Shown: piece by piece, positions 16,544 through 26,302 of the stretch
How the letters are laid out: each line of letters begins with the position of its first letter
Numbering within the stretch: the first letter of the stretch is position 1
DNA from: Rhizobium sp.
GTDB taxonomy: Bacteria; Pseudomonadota; Alphaproteobacteria; Rhizobiales; Rhizobiaceae
Length of the DNA stretch: 64,000 nt
Direction: 5' to 3'
NCBI GenBank assembly: GCA_028290545.1
Contig: JAQGJP010000016.1
Location: 1-64,000, forward strand
Translations under genes and position numbers: made by a program
Notes under the pieces: generated by a model
What the model was told of the DNA's origin: nothing
Databases searched by the model: none
Seen by the model: only the letters and a program-made list of their open reading frames with translations

Positions 16544-18337
16544 TCAGCTTGGAAGCTGGAAGAACCAGTTGGCCCAAAGCACGATCGCCAGACCCGCGGC
16601 GAGCGTGAGATACGGCAGGATGCCGGCTTTCTTGACGCCAAGATCCTGGCCGGTCAGGCCGAGATCGTCCATGGCGCCGGCCGGGAACTTGCCTCCGTCG
16701 CGGACGTAATGCCGGAAGGCGAAGACCGGCAGGATGAGTGCGGCGAAGATGAAGCCGACCCAGAGCGCGTTGGAATAGCCCCAGACCTTGGCGCCGGCGC
16801 CGAGGAACAGGACATTGACGAAAGCGAGCACGGTGTTGAGGCCGATCAGCCAGGTCGGCGCCTTCCACGGACGCTCGATGTGGCTCGAATCCATGCGATG
16901 GATCCAGCCGGCATTGAGGTTGAGGAAGTTGAAGATGATGTAGCCGACATTGGACACCGCGAGCACGAAGAAGTAGCCGGCGACATCCGAGGCGATCGCC
17001 AGCAGGATGAGGTTGAAGCCGAAGTCGGTCCACATCGCCCGGGTCGGGGCGCCATGCTCGTTGGTGTGGTCGAGATATTTCGGCAGCCAGCCATCCTTCG
17101 AGCCTTGGTAGAGGGTACGCGACGAGCCGGCCATGGCCGTCATGATCGCCAGGAACAGCGCCATGATCATCAGCACGACGAGAAGCTGGGTGACGATCTT
17201 GCCGCCATGGACGAGACCCGCCAGCGCTTCGGCAACGCCCGTGCCATCGACGATACCCGGTGCCAGCATGCCGCTATGGCCGAGAACGCCCTGGAACGTG
17301 AACGGGATCAGGAAGAAGAACAGGATGCACAGAAGGCCGGAATAGAAGATGGCCTTGAATGTGTCCCGCTTCGGGTCTTTCAGTTCGCGCGTGTAGCAGA
17401 CAGCGGTCTCGAAGCCGTAGGTCGACCAGGCGGCGATGTAGAGGCCGCCGAGGAACAGCGTCCAGCCACCGACCGTCCACAGGCCGTCGACGCCGGAATA
17501 GGCGGCTGTCGGCGGCACGAGGCCGGTGATGTTGGCGCTGTCGATATTGCCCGAGATGATCGGATAGATGCCGATCAGCAGCAACGGCACCAGCACGATG
17601 ATCGCCAGCCATTTCTGCACGCTCGCAGTGCCGGAAATGCCGCGATGCTGGATCGCGAAGATGACCAGCATCAACAGGCCGCCGATGAAGAAGGTGGCGT
17701 TGAGATTGGCGGTCGCGAGATAGGGAATGTTGAAGCTTGCGAGCGACCAGCTGCGCAGCGCTGGCGTCAATGCCGTGACGGCGTCACCTGCAAGCAAAGC
17801 CTGCATGGCGGCATCCGGTGCGGTGCCGGCGTGGGCGGCGATATATTCCACTACCCGCGGGCTATCGGCCGTCAGAGATGCGGCATTGGTCTTGATCCAG
17901 TCCAGCACCGGCTGCGAATCAGCCAGCGGGATCGGAAACAGAGCATTGAGGATATAGCCGGCGGCGATGGCGCAGCCGAGCGACAGCACCGGCGACCAGG
18001 CGAACCAGTTACACCAGACCGAAAGTGGCGCGATGAATTTCGAGTATCTCAGCCAGGCGGTCGCGCCATAGATCGAGGCGCCGCCGGATTTGTTGCCGAA
18101 CATGCCGGCGATTTCTGCGTAGGTGAAGGACTGCAAAAAGCCCATCACCATGGAGATGATCCAGACGACGAATGCGAGCTTTCCCGTGGTTCCGGCGATG
18201 CCGCCGATCGAGAACAGCACCAGCGGCGGCACGCCCGCCGCGACCCAGAACGCGCCTTTCCAATCCAGCGCCCGGTGCAGCGAACTGCTTGAATCCGCCT
18301 CACTGGCCGGTATGCCTGCTTGTGTAATCTGTGACAT
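16544..18337 (-). CDS. APC-superfamily permease, probable TMAO permease
   Basis: Secondary transporter of 597 aa with about twelve hydrophobic segments; GGIAGTTGKLAFVVWI and the conserved TYAEIAGMFGNKSGGASIYG belong to the amino acid-polyamine-organocation superfamily. In Methylocella silvestris an APC permease gene near the TMAO demethylase gene is required for growth on TMAO. Here the gene is divergent from a tdm homologue across 218 bp containing the shared palindrome. That context makes TMAO the best substrate guess; other methylamines or amino acids cannot be excluded. An extra soluble-looking loop around residues 150-210 is longer than in most APC proteins. Confidence 0.82.
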   Translation of the reverse strand: MSQITQAGIPASEADSSSSLHRALDWKGAFWVAAGVPPLVLFSIGGIAGTTGKLAFVVWIISMVMGFLQSFTYAEIAGMFGNKSGGASIYGATAWLRYSKFIAPLSVWCNWFAWSPVLSLGCAIAAGYILNALFPIPLADSQPVLDWIKTNAASLTADSPRVVEYIAAHAGTAPDAAMQALLAGDAVTALTPALRSWSLASFNIPYLATANLNATFFIGGLLMLVIFAIQHRGISGTASVQKWLAIIVLVPLLLIGIYPIISGNIDSANITGLVPPTAAYSGVDGLWTVGGWTLFLGGLYIAAWSTYGFETAVCYTRELKDPKRDTFKAIFYSGLLCILFFFLIPFTFQGVLGHSGMLAPGIVDGTGVAEALAGLVHGGKIVTQLLVVLMIMALFLAIMTAMAGSSRTLYQGSKDGWLPKYLDHTNEHGAPTRAMWTDFGFNLILLAIASDVAGYFFVLAVSNVGYIIFNFLNLNAGWIHRMDSSHIERPWKAPTWLIGLNTVLAFVNVLFLGAGAKVWGYSNALWVGFIFAALILPVFAFRHYVRDGGKFPAGAMDDLGLTGQDLGVKKAGILPYLTLAAGLAIVLWANWFFQLPS

Positions 18338-18493
18338 GTATTACCCCCGTTTTTCGATCGCGCCTGGGCGCGGTTCCCCTCGAATCCCATCATGCACGCG
18401 GCCGCTTTACCGAGCCTGTTCTATGCGTGGCGTGTAGAACCACAGTGAATCAATTTTCATACAGGTCAAGAGGGCTTTACTTTGTACGGCCGT

Positions 18494-18513
18494 TTGGGGA
18501 ATATTAATCCCAG
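18494..18513. promoter_or_regulatory. Candidate methylamine-regulon operator, site 2
   Basis: TTGGGGAATATTAATCCCAG is a near-palindrome with GGG/CCC arms around AATATTAAT. Its core is identical over 13 bases to the site upstream of the ProU-like importer. It lies about 45 bp before the tdm start and 160 bp before the divergent permease start, so one protein bound here could control both. Confidence 0.55.
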
Positions 18514-18555
18514 CATTTTGGAGGCAGATCGGCGCTTTTGCGCCATAGAGGAACG

Positions 18556-20922
18556 ATGCAAGAGTCTGCTCTATATCCAGAGGTTGTCGCGCCTCGACCC
18601 AGCACCATTTTGCGTCCGGGGATTCCGTCATTCGGCGCCGGCCGGGAGCGCTATCGTGTGCGGGGCTGCGGCACGGTGATGATTCGCGTCGCCGCCGGGG
18701 ACAGGATCACGCTTATCGATGTCGAGGGCTGCCAGCCCTGCGAAGTCACCTTCATCGGCAAGGACGGGCGCTTCGATGCGCATGGACTCGGTACGCCATT
18801 CACCAACCAGGCCGAGGGGATCAAGGCGATCCTGTCGTCGACTGATGAGAGTGCCGGGCGCACGCTCGCGGCGCTGAAACGGCGCGGTGCCGATCTCGCC
18901 CAGGCCGGAGCACTGCGGCTGTTCGGAACGCTATCCAATGCCGGTACAGAGGCAAGCCTGACGATCGCGGCCGATGGCCTGCTGCTGGCGGCCGCACCCG
19001 GCGAAGCGATGGCGCCCGATAGCCAGGACACCGCCACGCCGATCGAGATGCGGGTCGAGCGCAGCCTGATCGACCGCTCCTATGAATCCCTGCTGCCCGA
19101 GCCGATGGCGGATTCGCTGCAGGAAATCCGCGTCAAGGCGGCGACGGCCTCGGCCTACTTCGTCCGCGCGGGCGAGTTCATCCAGGTCATCGACGTTTCC
19201 GGCCGGCAATGCACCGACTTCCAGGCGTTTTCGGCGCGCAAGGTCGACAAGGGTCTCGATCTGGCGCTGGATTCGACTGTCACGCGGACGCTTCTCGGCC
19301 GCAGCTATCCCATGCCGGGCCTGCCCTCCAAGGCGTTCGACCGTGATTTCGAGCCGCTGATCGAGATCGTACAGGATACGGTCGGCCGCCACGATGCCTT
19401 CGCCACCGCCTGCAATTCGCGCTATTACGACGACATGGGCTATCCCGGACATGTCAACTGCACCGACAATTTCAACGCGGTGCTGAAACCCTACGGCATC
19501 GCGCCGCGCAAGGGCTGGGAAGCGATCAACTATTTCTACAACACCCATGTCGATCACAACAACCAGCTCTATCTCGACGAGCCGTGGTCGCGGCCGGGCG
19601 ATTATGTGCTGATGCGGGCGATGACTGATCTCGTCTGCGTCTCGTCCTCCTGCCCCGACGATATCGACGCGGCCAATGCCTGGAACCCGACCGACATCCA
19701 TGTCCGTACCTTTTCCAAAACAGAGAAATTCACACGAGCGGTGGCAACAAGAATGACGCCCGATGCCGATGCCGAACTGACCCGCGAGACCGGATTTCAT
19801 CCCAGGCTCGCGGACATGACCCGCGATTTCACCGAGTATCGCGGCTACTGGCTGCCCAACGGCTTCACCGACCATGGCCCGACCGATGAATACTGGGCCT
19901 GCCGCGAGGCCGCCGCCGTCATCGACCTGTCGCCGCTGAGGAAATTCGAGGTCACCGGACCCGATGCCGAGGCGCTGCTGCAATATTGCGTCACGCGCGA
20001 CATCCGCAAGCTTTCGGTCGGCCAGGTCGTCTATACCGCGATGTGCTATGAGCATGGCGGCATGATCGACGACGGCACCGTGTTCAAACTCGGCGACAAC
20101 AATTTCCGCTGGATCGGCGGCGACGATTTCAGCGGCATCTGGCTGCGCCAGCAGGCCGAGAAGATGGGCTTTCACGCCTGGGTGCGGTCATCGACCGACC
20201 AGATGCACAATATCGCGGTGCAGGGGCCGAAGAGCCGCGACATTCTGAAAGAGATCATCTGGACGCCGCCGCGCCAGCCCGCACTTGCCGAGCTCGAATG
20301 GTTCCGCTTCGCCGTCGGCCGCATCGGCGATTTCAATGGCCCACCGGTCGTCGTCTCACGCACCGGCTATACCGGTGAACTCGGCTACGAGATATTCTGT
20401 CATCCCCGCGATGCGGTCGCGGTGTTCGACGCGGTGTGGAAGGCGGGCGAGCCGCATGGGCTGAAGCCGATGGGCCTCGCCGCACTCGACATGCTGCGCA
20501 TCGAGGCTGGATTGATCTTCGCCAATTACGAATTCACCGACCAGACCGATCCGTTCGAAGCCGGCATCGGCTTCACCGTGCCGCTCAAATCCAAGCCCGA
20601 CGACTTCATCGGCCGCGATGCGCTGATCAAGCGCAAGGAGAACCCGCGCCAGGTGCTGGTCGGCCTCGATATCGACGCCAACGATCCGGCCGGCCATGGC
20701 GATTGCATCCATATCGGCCGCGCCCAGGTGGGGGTGATCACCAGCTCGACCCGCTCGCCGATCCTGAAGAAATCGATCGCGCTCGCCCGCGTCGATGCCA
20801 TGTATGCCAAGCCGGGCACAAAGGTGGAAATCGGCAAGCTCGACGGCCAGCAGAAGCGCCTGCCGGCCGTGGTGGTGGCGCTATCGCATTACGATCCGGG
20901 GAAGGTGAAGCCGCGGTCTTAG
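18556..20922 (+). CDS. tdm: Trimethylamine N-oxide demethylase (DUF1989 + GcvT-like domains)
   Basis: Converts TMAO to dimethylamine and formaldehyde. The 788-aa two-part architecture is diagnostic: an N-terminal DUF1989 metal-binding region (about 190-400, with Cys in RQCTDFQAF, CNSRYYDDMGYPGHVNC and SSSCPDDID) and a C-terminal glycine-cleavage T-protein-like folate-binding domain (about 415-785, ending with RVDAMYAKPGT). The same architecture defines Tdm of Methylocella and roseobacters. Residues 41-66 (MIRVAAGDRITLIDVEGCQ) resemble the start of the DUF1989 region at 203-226 and suggest an internal duplication. ATG 18556 is preferred over 18538 because GAGGA precedes it closely. Divergent from the APC permease. 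Confidence 0.92.
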   Translation: MQESALYPEVVAPRPSTILRPGIPSFGAGRERYRVRGCGTVMIRVAAGDRITLIDVEGCQPCEVTFIGKDGRFDAHGLGTPFTNQAEGIKAILSSTDESAGRTLAALKRRGADLAQAGALRLFGTLSNAGTEASLTIAADGLLLAAAPGEAMAPDSQDTATPIEMRVERSLIDRSYESLLPEPMADSLQEIRVKAATASAYFVRAGEFIQVIDVSGRQCTDFQAFSARKVDKGLDLALDSTVTRTLLGRSYPMPGLPSKAFDRDFEPLIEIVQDTVGRHDAFATACNSRYYDDMGYPGHVNCTDNFNAVLKPYGIAPRKGWEAINYFYNTHVDHNNQLYLDEPWSRPGDYVLMRAMTDLVCVSSSCPDDIDAANAWNPTDIHVRTFSKTEKFTRAVATRMTPDADAELTRETGFHPRLADMTRDFTEYRGYWLPNGFTDHGPTDEYWACREAAAVIDLSPLRKFEVTGPDAEALLQYCVTRDIRKLSVGQVVYTAMCYEHGGMIDDGTVFKLGDNNFRWIGGDDFSGIWLRQQAEKMGFHAWVRSSTDQMHNIAVQGPKSRDILKEIIWTPPRQPALAELEWFRFAVGRIGDFNGPPVVVSRTGYTGELGYEIFCHPRDAVAVFDAVWKAGEPHGLKPMGLAALDMLRIEAGLIFANYEFTDQTDPFEAGIGFTVPLKSKPDDFIGRDALIKRKENPRQVLVGLDIDANDPAGHGDCIHIGRAQVGVITSSTRSPILKKSIALARVDAMYAKPGTKVEIGKLDGQQKRLPAVVVALSHYDPGKVKPRS

Positions 20923-20936
20923 TGCCCGCCGGCCCG

Positions 20937-22004
20937 CTAAATCAGCAAAAAGTCGTGCGCCGTCAGCTTGAGCCCGGTATCCAAGGTCGTAAACACGATG
21001 GCCGCACTTCCGCCCCTTCCATCGGCGTCGTATGCAAGCGTGCCTTTGTTCGAGTCATAGATAAGGTAAGGACTTTCCTTAGGTTGACGGCCTGCGCCGC
21101 TTCCACCCCCACCCCCCCGCTGAAGAATGGTTGGCGTCAGATCCTTGCCGATCAGTGCGCTGAATATGCCGTCGTCCAGCACGATCGTGTCGTCGGCGAC
21201 GCTGAAATCGGTGATCTGATCGGCATCGGCATTTCCGGTCAGGCTGGACATGAAGTAGAAGTCGTCGTCGCCCTTGCCACCGGTGAGCGTGTCCTTGTCG
21301 TAACTTCCCGCCAGCCAGTCGTCATCGCTGCCGCCGATCAGCCGGTCACTGCCGGAGCCGCCGTAAACCGTCCCGTCGACATAACCCGTCTTGCGGCCGT
21401 TATAGACGTCGTTGCCGCCGCTGAGGTCGATGTCTCCGATGAACTCTCCCCGGTTGATGATGTGGTCGATCCCGAAGGATCCGAAATACGCGTAGTCGCC
21501 GCCCTCAATCGAGCCTGTGTTTCGCACGATCAGCATCTGGTCGGCCTGGTGGTCGATCCCGCGACCGAAGCCCGAGATCGATCCCTTGTTGATGATGAGG
21601 GACGAGACATTGTCCGATTGGAAGCTATCGATGAGAATGCCGGTATCGTCGCCGAAAACCAAGCCGCGGTTCTCGATATTGGTGTCGACGCCAAAAACGG
21701 CGATGCCAATGCCGGGTGTGTGGCCGCCGCCATCACTTTGTCCGCCTGCGCCGATAACGCTTCCGTCGGCGCCCACGAAGACACTGTTGCCGGTGCTGCT
21801 CACGTTGTCGCCGAGCTCAATGGCGTAGTACGTGCCGAACAGATTGCCTATCACACTGACCAGATCGTAGTCGCCCGTGCCGTGAACGCCGACATTTCCG
21901 GTCGAGCCCGCCGTCACGTTTTGGGCGACGTAGACGTTTTCGTACGAGACGATATCAACGAGAGTGCTGCCGGACACAGTATTCGAAGTATAAGCGATGC
22001 TCAT
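20937..22004 (-). CDS. RTX-type calcium-binding secreted protein
   Basis: Predicted type I-secreted protein of 355 aa. The N-terminal two thirds are Gly/Asn/Asp-rich beta-repeats typical of extracellular autotransporter-like or hemolysin-type surface proteins; around residues 210-265 lie RTX nonapeptides (GGSGSDRLIGGSDDDWLAG, GGKGDDDFYF), followed by a C-terminal segment (ITDFSVADDTIVLDD and later IYDSNKGTLAYDADG) of the kind that carries the secretion signal. No N-terminal signal peptide, as expected. ATG 22004 has GGAGG 6 nt upstream. A C-rich homopolymer tract at 21105-21118 encodes an unusual GGGGGSG stretch. No enzymatic domain is seen and no type I exporter is adjacent. Confidence 0.8.
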   Translation of the reverse strand: MSIAYTSNTVSGSTLVDIVSYENVYVAQNVTAGSTGNVGVHGTGDYDLVSVIGNLFGTYYAIELGDNVSSTGNSVFVGADGSVIGAGGQSDGGGHTPGIGIAVFGVDTNIENRGLVFGDDTGILIDSFQSDNVSSLIINKGSISGFGRGIDHQADQMLIVRNTGSIEGGDYAYFGSFGIDHIINRGEFIGDIDLSGGNDVYNGRKTGYVDGTVYGGSGSDRLIGGSDDDWLAGSYDKDTLTGGKGDDDFYFMSSLTGNADADQITDFSVADDTIVLDDGIFSALIGKDLTPTILQRGGGGGSGAGRQPKESPYLIYDSNKGTLAYDADGRGGSAAIVFTTLDTGLKLTAHDFLLI

Positions 22005-22113
22005 CACATTCCTCCCCGGTGAAGGGGAGTATGATAGACCTTGCGATCACAAATACAATTGGCTGTTTGGTGGACTTGAGCAGAGCCTGACGACCGGCGT
22101 TGCGTGTATGGTC

Positions 22114-22713
22114 TTAGGCCGTCTTGCGCTGGGCCTGCGAGATCTGGCGCGCGGTTGCCTCGGATTCGTTGGCGAGGTTGCGCATTTCGCCGGCCAGCAC
22201 CGCGAAGCCCTGTCCGGCGGCGCCCGCGCGCGCGGCCTCGATGCCGGCATTGACGGCGAGCAGTTTCAGATAGCGCAGCGAATGGAGGATTTCGGCCGTC
22301 TTGGACGCGGTGATGCGCATCTCCGCCGTCTGGGCATCGAGCCGCTGGTAGAAGGATTCGATATTGATGATGCTGCCTTCGAGATAGAGCAGGCTGCCAT
22401 CGGTATCCCAGACGCCGCCGCCCGTTTCCGACACCCAGATGTAATGTCCCCTGTTGTGGCGCAGGCGATATTCCATCGACCAGTTGGTCTTGGTTTCGAG
22501 CGCCTTGCCGACCGCTTCGTCCATGCGCGGCACGTCTTCCTCACACATGATCGAGGTGAAGCTGCGGACGCGATTGCCGAGGATCTCATCGGCCGGATAA
22601 TCGAAGATCCGGGTGATGCCGTCGGTCATCTCAAGCATGGTGTAATTTTCGTCGGCCCGGCACCGGTAGAGGAAACCGTTCATGCGACCCAGAATGCTGG
22701 TCTGAAAATCCAT
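22114..22713 (-). CDS. Short soluble PAS / methyl-accepting-chemotaxis-like protein
   Basis: 199 aa. Residues about 5-130 form a PAS domain with the C-terminal PAC strand (MEYRLRHNRGHYIWVSETGGGVWD). The rest is only the hairpin tip of an MCP signalling domain (LLAVNAGIEAARAGAAGQGFAVLAGEMRNLANES), the CheA/CheW contact region, and it stops shortly afterwards. No membrane segment or HAMP domain. A full MCP signalling domain is about three times longer, so this is either a minimal cytoplasmic signalling protein or a truncated receptor. Start at 22713 begins at the PAS domain; a longer frame to 22827 lacks features. Confidence 0.75.
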   Translation of the reverse strand: MDFQTSILGRMNGFLYRCRADENYTMLEMTDGITRIFDYPADEILGNRVRSFTSIMCEEDVPRMDEAVGKALETKTNWSMEYRLRHNRGHYIWVSETGGGVWDTDGSLLYLEGSIINIESFYQRLDAQTAEMRITASKTAEILHSLRYLKLLAVNAGIEAARAGAAGQGFAVLAGEMRNLANESEATARQISQAQRKTA

Positions 22714-22878
22714 GGCACCGCTCGAACCTGGAGTTGATCGAGGAAGTATTGACGAAGATGGATAATAAAGTCTTACGAACGTCAGCTTTTGCTTGAAATC
22801 CATCATGATATGAAGAATCGCGACCATATGCCCGATGGCGCGGCGCGCCAGATGGGCGCTGCGCGCCGATATGGGTTC

Positions 22879-24216
22879 TCAATTCTTCAAATACACTTCC
22901 ATCGAATCGTCCATCGCCTCCAGCCACTTCGTGTGGTGCTTCGGCGACATTGTGCCGGTCATCAGCGAGCGGTAGGCGTTGTCGCGGAAACCCATGATGT
23001 TTTCGCCCTTGTGGTGTTCCCATTCCATGAAGGTCTTGTTGGTGGCCTGGATATCGAAGGACGGATAGTCGGTGGCGTCGATCAGTTCCTGGACATAGTC
23101 GCCCTGGAACCAGATCATCTGCTCGGCGTCCTCGAGTGTTTCCTCGCGCGCGCGCCACTTGTCGAATTCGGCCTTGAGCTCGGCCTCACCGGGCAGCTTG
23201 ATGCGGCCCAGGATGATGTCCCTGACATACCAGGCCTGGGCGTCGAACATGTTGAACGTGTAGAACTGGTCCTGCATGCCGATGAAGAACAGTTGCGGGT
23301 TCTTCGTCGAGACCACGCCCTTGTAGAGGCCATCCGACCACATGCGGTTGCCGGTGATCAGCCTGAGGCTGTCGGGCAGGAACGGGAAGTGGTGCAGGTA
23401 GCCGGTGCAGAGGATCAGCACATCGACGTCCTTGGTCGAGCCGTCGCGGAAATGCGCGGTCTTGCCGGTGAACTTGGTCAGCAGCGGCCGTTCCTCGAAA
23501 CGTTCCGGCCAGTTGAAGCCCATCGGCTTGGAACGATAGGTGGTGGTGACGGATTTGGCGCCGTATTTCCAGCACTGCGAGCCGATATCCTCGGCGGAAT
23601 AGCTGCGGCCGACGATCAGAACGTCCCGGTCCTTGAATTCGAGCGCATCGCGGAAATCGTGCGAATGCATGACCCGCCCGCCGAAGCTTTCGACACCCTC
23701 GAAATAGGGCACGTTCGGTGTCGAGAAATGTCCACTGGCGACGATGACATTGTCGAATTCCTCGTCATACATCACGTCCCGGATGCGATCATGCGCGGTC
23801 ACGGTAAATTTCTTCGTCGCCTCGTCGAATGTCACCATCCTGACGGGGGTGTTGAAGCGCACCCATTTCCTCACGTCGGCCTTTTCGACCCGGCCCTTGA
23901 TATAATCCCACAGCACCGCGCGCGGCGGATAGGAGCCGATCGGCTTGCCGAAATGCTCCTCGAACGAGTAATCGGCGAATTCCAGGCATTCCTTCGGGCC
24001 GTTCGACCAGAGATAGCGGTACATGCTGCCATGAACCGGCTCGCCGAATTCGTCGAGACCGGTTCGCCAGGTATAGTTCCACAGACCGCCCCAATCGGCC
24101 TGCTTTTCGAAGCATACGACCTCGGGAATGTCGGCGCCCTTGTTGGCGGCCGACTGGAAGGCGCGCAATTGTGCCGTTCCGGATGGGCCGGCGCCGATGA
24201 CTGCAACTCTGCTCAT
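22879..24216 (-). CDS. tmm: Trimethylamine monooxygenase (bacterial flavin-containing monooxygenase)
   Basis: Oxidises trimethylamine to TMAO with NADPH and O2. 445 aa, the Tmm length. FAD motif GAGPSG is at residues 7-12; the FMO signature appears as [13 protein letters not shown]; the NADPH-binding segment reads [13 protein letters not shown], the Ser-Tyr-Ser-Ala-Glu-Asp-Ile variant seen in Tmm; [12 protein letters not shown] follows. ATG 24216 is fixed by AAGGGA 7 nt upstream and by the FAD motif. It is the last gene of the leftward dmmDABC-tmm operon, 46 nt after the heme-protein gene. Substrate could also include other tertiary amines or sulfides, as in characterised Tmm enzymes. Confidence 0.93.
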   Translation of the reverse strand: MSRVAVIGAGPSGTAQLRAFQSAANKGADIPEVVCFEKQADWGGLWNYTWRTGLDEFGEPVHGSMYRYLWSNGPKECLEFADYSFEEHFGKPIGSYPPRAVLWDYIKGRVEKADVRKWVRFNTPVRMVTFDEATKKFTVTAHDRIRDVMYDEEFDNVIVASGHFSTPNVPYFEGVESFGGRVMHSHDFRDALEFKDRDVLIVGRSYSAEDIGSQCWKYGAKSVTTTYRSKPMGFNWPERFEERPLLTKFTGKTAHFRDGSTKDVDVLILCTGYLHHFPFLPDSLRLITGNRMWSDGLYKGVVSTKNPQLFFIGMQDQFYTFNMFDAQAWYVRDIILGRIKLPGEAELKAEFDKWRAREETLEDAEQMIWFQGDYVQELIDATDYPSFDIQATNKTFMEWEHHKGENIMGFRDNAYRSLMTGTMSPKHHTKWLEAMDDSMEVYLKN

Positions 24217-24262
24217 GAATGTTCCCTTTTTGATTATATGTCCCTGGTCGATTGGCTCGCGG

Positions 24263-25303
24263 TCAGTCGGGCCAGATGCCGGGGCTGGTCGGCGCGCCGT
24301 CATCGTATTTCGACAGCCAGTCGATCGTCATTTCGCGAAACCGGGTCAGGCCCTTGTAGTCCACCAGTTCCGGCGGCAGCGTGCGCAGCACGCGCGGAAA
24401 GCGCCGCGCCCATTTCGGCACCGTCGCCAGTTCCTCCATGCTGATCAGATAACAGCGGATGACGAACAGGATGGCATTGGAGCGCGGCAGCCGCCAGAGG
24501 CTCTGCAGCTCGACGCGCAGATGCACCTTCTCGCCGACATTCTCCGGCGTCACGGTCATGCGATCCGGACCCCATTTGCGATAGTTTTCCGGGCTGGTAT
24601 CGAGGCGCGGATTGATCGTCATCGTCCAGTTGAAGCGCCGGGTCGGCTTGCCCTGCTGCAGGTTGAGCAGGAATTTCAGAGCCCGTTCGAACACGCCGAT
24701 CTGGTGGGCCAGCGGCACGGGGCCATGCCATTCCATGAAGTTCATGCCGATGTCGAAATCGAGCGACCAGTCGGCCTGGGTGGTCACCATGCCGGCATCC
24801 ATCCACAGATTGCCGTCGCGCTGGTCGACGATGCAGAAATCGCCCTGCGCCTGGCGGGTGATATATTCCATCGGCTCATACGGCAGCGTGGCGCGATCGC
24901 CGAACGTGAAAGTATCATCGATGCCAAGTGGCCGGTTGATCCAGCGCCACTGGTCGCCATTGCGGATCAGGGTGAAATGCTCGGGATATCCCGCCGCCTG
25001 CTGCTCCATCAAGAGTTCCAGCGTATCCCACTGCGCCGTCATCATGTGGGGCAGGGCCTGGCAGCGCAGCGGGTCTTCCTTCAGCACCAGCGCCCGGTCG
25101 TGCATTTCGGCGATATAGTGCTCGTCGACGTCGATCAGGCTCTCATAGACGGTGTTCTTCGCGCCCAGTACATGCGGTTCCATGTTGACGGCATACATGT
25201 ATTCGTCACGATCGAACGGGAAGGGAAACCGCCTGATATTGCCGGGACTGTTGCGATAGGTGAAGTCATCGCGAAACGTCTCTTGTTTGAACATGATTGC
25301 CAT
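24263..25303 (-). CDS. dmmC: Dimethylamine monooxygenase heme-protein subunit (DUF3445)
   Basis: DUF3445 heme-dependent oxidative N-demethylase, 346 aa, which binds dimethylamine and oxygen and releases monomethylamine and formaldehyde. Family segments visible are [37 protein letters not shown] and the late [23 protein letters not shown] with invariant-type Arg/Trp residues. AAGGAG lies 8 nt before ATG 25303. It sits between the reductase gene and tmm. The letter follows the D-A-B-C gene order of the described dmmDABC cluster; published subunit letters for the heme and reductase proteins should be checked. Confidence 0.88.
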   Translation of the reverse strand: MAIMFKQETFRDDFTYRNSPGNIRRFPFPFDRDEYMYAVNMEPHVLGAKNTVYESLIDVDEHYIAEMHDRALVLKEDPLRCQALPHMMTAQWDTLELLMEQQAAGYPEHFTLIRNGDQWRWINRPLGIDDTFTFGDRATLPYEPMEYITRQAQGDFCIVDQRDGNLWMDAGMVTTQADWSLDFDIGMNFMEWHGPVPLAHQIGVFERALKFLLNLQQGKPTRRFNWTMTINPRLDTSPENYRKWGPDRMTVTPENVGEKVHLRVELQSLWRLPRSNAILFVIRCYLISMEELATVPKWARRFPRVLRTLPPELVDYKGLTRFREMTIDWLSKYDDGAPTSPGIWPD

Positions 25304-25336
25304 TCGCTATACTCCTTGCAGGATTATGTTCGCCGG

Positions 25337-26302
25337 CTAAATGTCCAGTACCAGCGTCTTGCCCTTGAACCGCGAGACGCAGACCATGATCTTGCGCCCC
25401 CCGGCCTTTTCCTCATCCGTTAGATAGATATCGTTGTGTTCCAGTGATCCGTCGCAACGGACGACACCGGTCTCGCACTGGCCGCAGGCGCCGCCGCGAC
25501 ACATGTAAGGCGCATCGACGCCGGCGCCCTCGATCGCTTCCAGGATGCTCTGGTGCTCGGCGATCTCGATCGTCTTGCCCGAGCGCACCAGCTCGACCGT
25601 GAACTTCTGGCCGGGCGGCGGCGCGAGAAAGCGCTCCGAATGCAGGTTCTCCTTTGGCCAGCCCGCCTCGCGGGCGGTGCGCAGACAGAAGTCGATCATG
25701 CCGGCCGGGCCGCAGACATAGAAATGCGTGCTGAGCGGCTGGTTGTAGAGAATCTGCGCCAGCGGGATCCGGGTGTTTTCCTCGTCGAAATAGACCTTGA
25801 TCCGCTCCGGCCCGTATTGCTCCATAAGTTTCTGCCAATAGGCGCCGTGGCTGCGCGAGCGCATCGCGTAATGCAGCTCGAACTCGGTATGGCTGCGGCG
25901 GAACTGCGCCATCATCGCCAGGAACGGCGTGATGCCGATGCCGCCGGCAACGAGGATATGCTTACGGCCGCGCGCATCGGCCGGGAAGAGATTGACCGGC
26001 TGGCTGATCGTCAGGTGATCGCCCTCGCGGACGCCCTGATGCATGTAGGCCGAGCCGCCGCGCGAATCCTCGACATGCAGGACGCTGATCTCGTAACAGG
26101 ACGAATCGTGCGGCGCCGACATCAGCGAATAGGGATTGCGGCGCATGTGACCGTCGTCGTGCATGGTGACCACGACATGGGCACCGGCGGAGAAGATCGG
26201 CAGCGGCTGGCCATCGATGCGCTCGAACCGGAAGCGCTTGATCTTGCCGGTGACATCGGTAATCTTGGTCACACGAACCGGGATGTCCGAATTGATGCTC
26301 AC
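25337..26302 (-). CDS. dmmB: Dimethylamine monooxygenase reductase (PDR/VanB type)
   Basis: Electron-transfer flavoprotein of 321 aa passing NAD(P)H electrons to the heme subunit. Domains: FMN-binding barrel (RRNPYSLMS), NAD-binding Rossmann region (GGIGITPFLAM and YVCGPAGMIDFC), and a C-terminal plant-type [2Fe-2S] ferredoxin with CRGGACGQCETGVV and a distal Cys in VCVSR, which is the phthalate-dioxygenase-reductase order. GTG 26302 is chosen: it overlaps the upstream TGA (GTGA) and GGAGG lies about 9 nt before it; the longer frame to 26479 only overlaps dmmA. Member of the dmmDABC-tmm operon. Confidence 0.9.
   Translation of the reverse strand: MSINSDIPVRVTKITDVTGKIKRFRFERIDGQPLPIFSAGAHVVVTMHDDGHMRRNPYSLMSAPHDSSCYEISVLHVEDSRGGSAYMHQGVREGDHLTISQPVNLFPADARGRKHILVAGGIGITPFLAMMAQFRRSHTEFELHYAMRSRSHGAYWQKLMEQYGPERIKVYFDEENTRIPLAQILYNQPLSTHFYVCGPAGMIDFCLRTAREAGWPKENLHSERFLAPPPGQKFTVELVRSGKTIEIAEHQSILEAIEGAGVDAPYMCRGGACGQCETGVVRCDGSLEHNDIYLTDEEKAGGRKIMVCVSRFKGKTLVLDI

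Noticed and set aside
25337..26302. DmmB as reductase for the split Rieske oxygenase
   Set aside because: It is embedded in the dmm operon with coupled translation and is 10 kb from the purine island; no evidence links it beyond chemistry.
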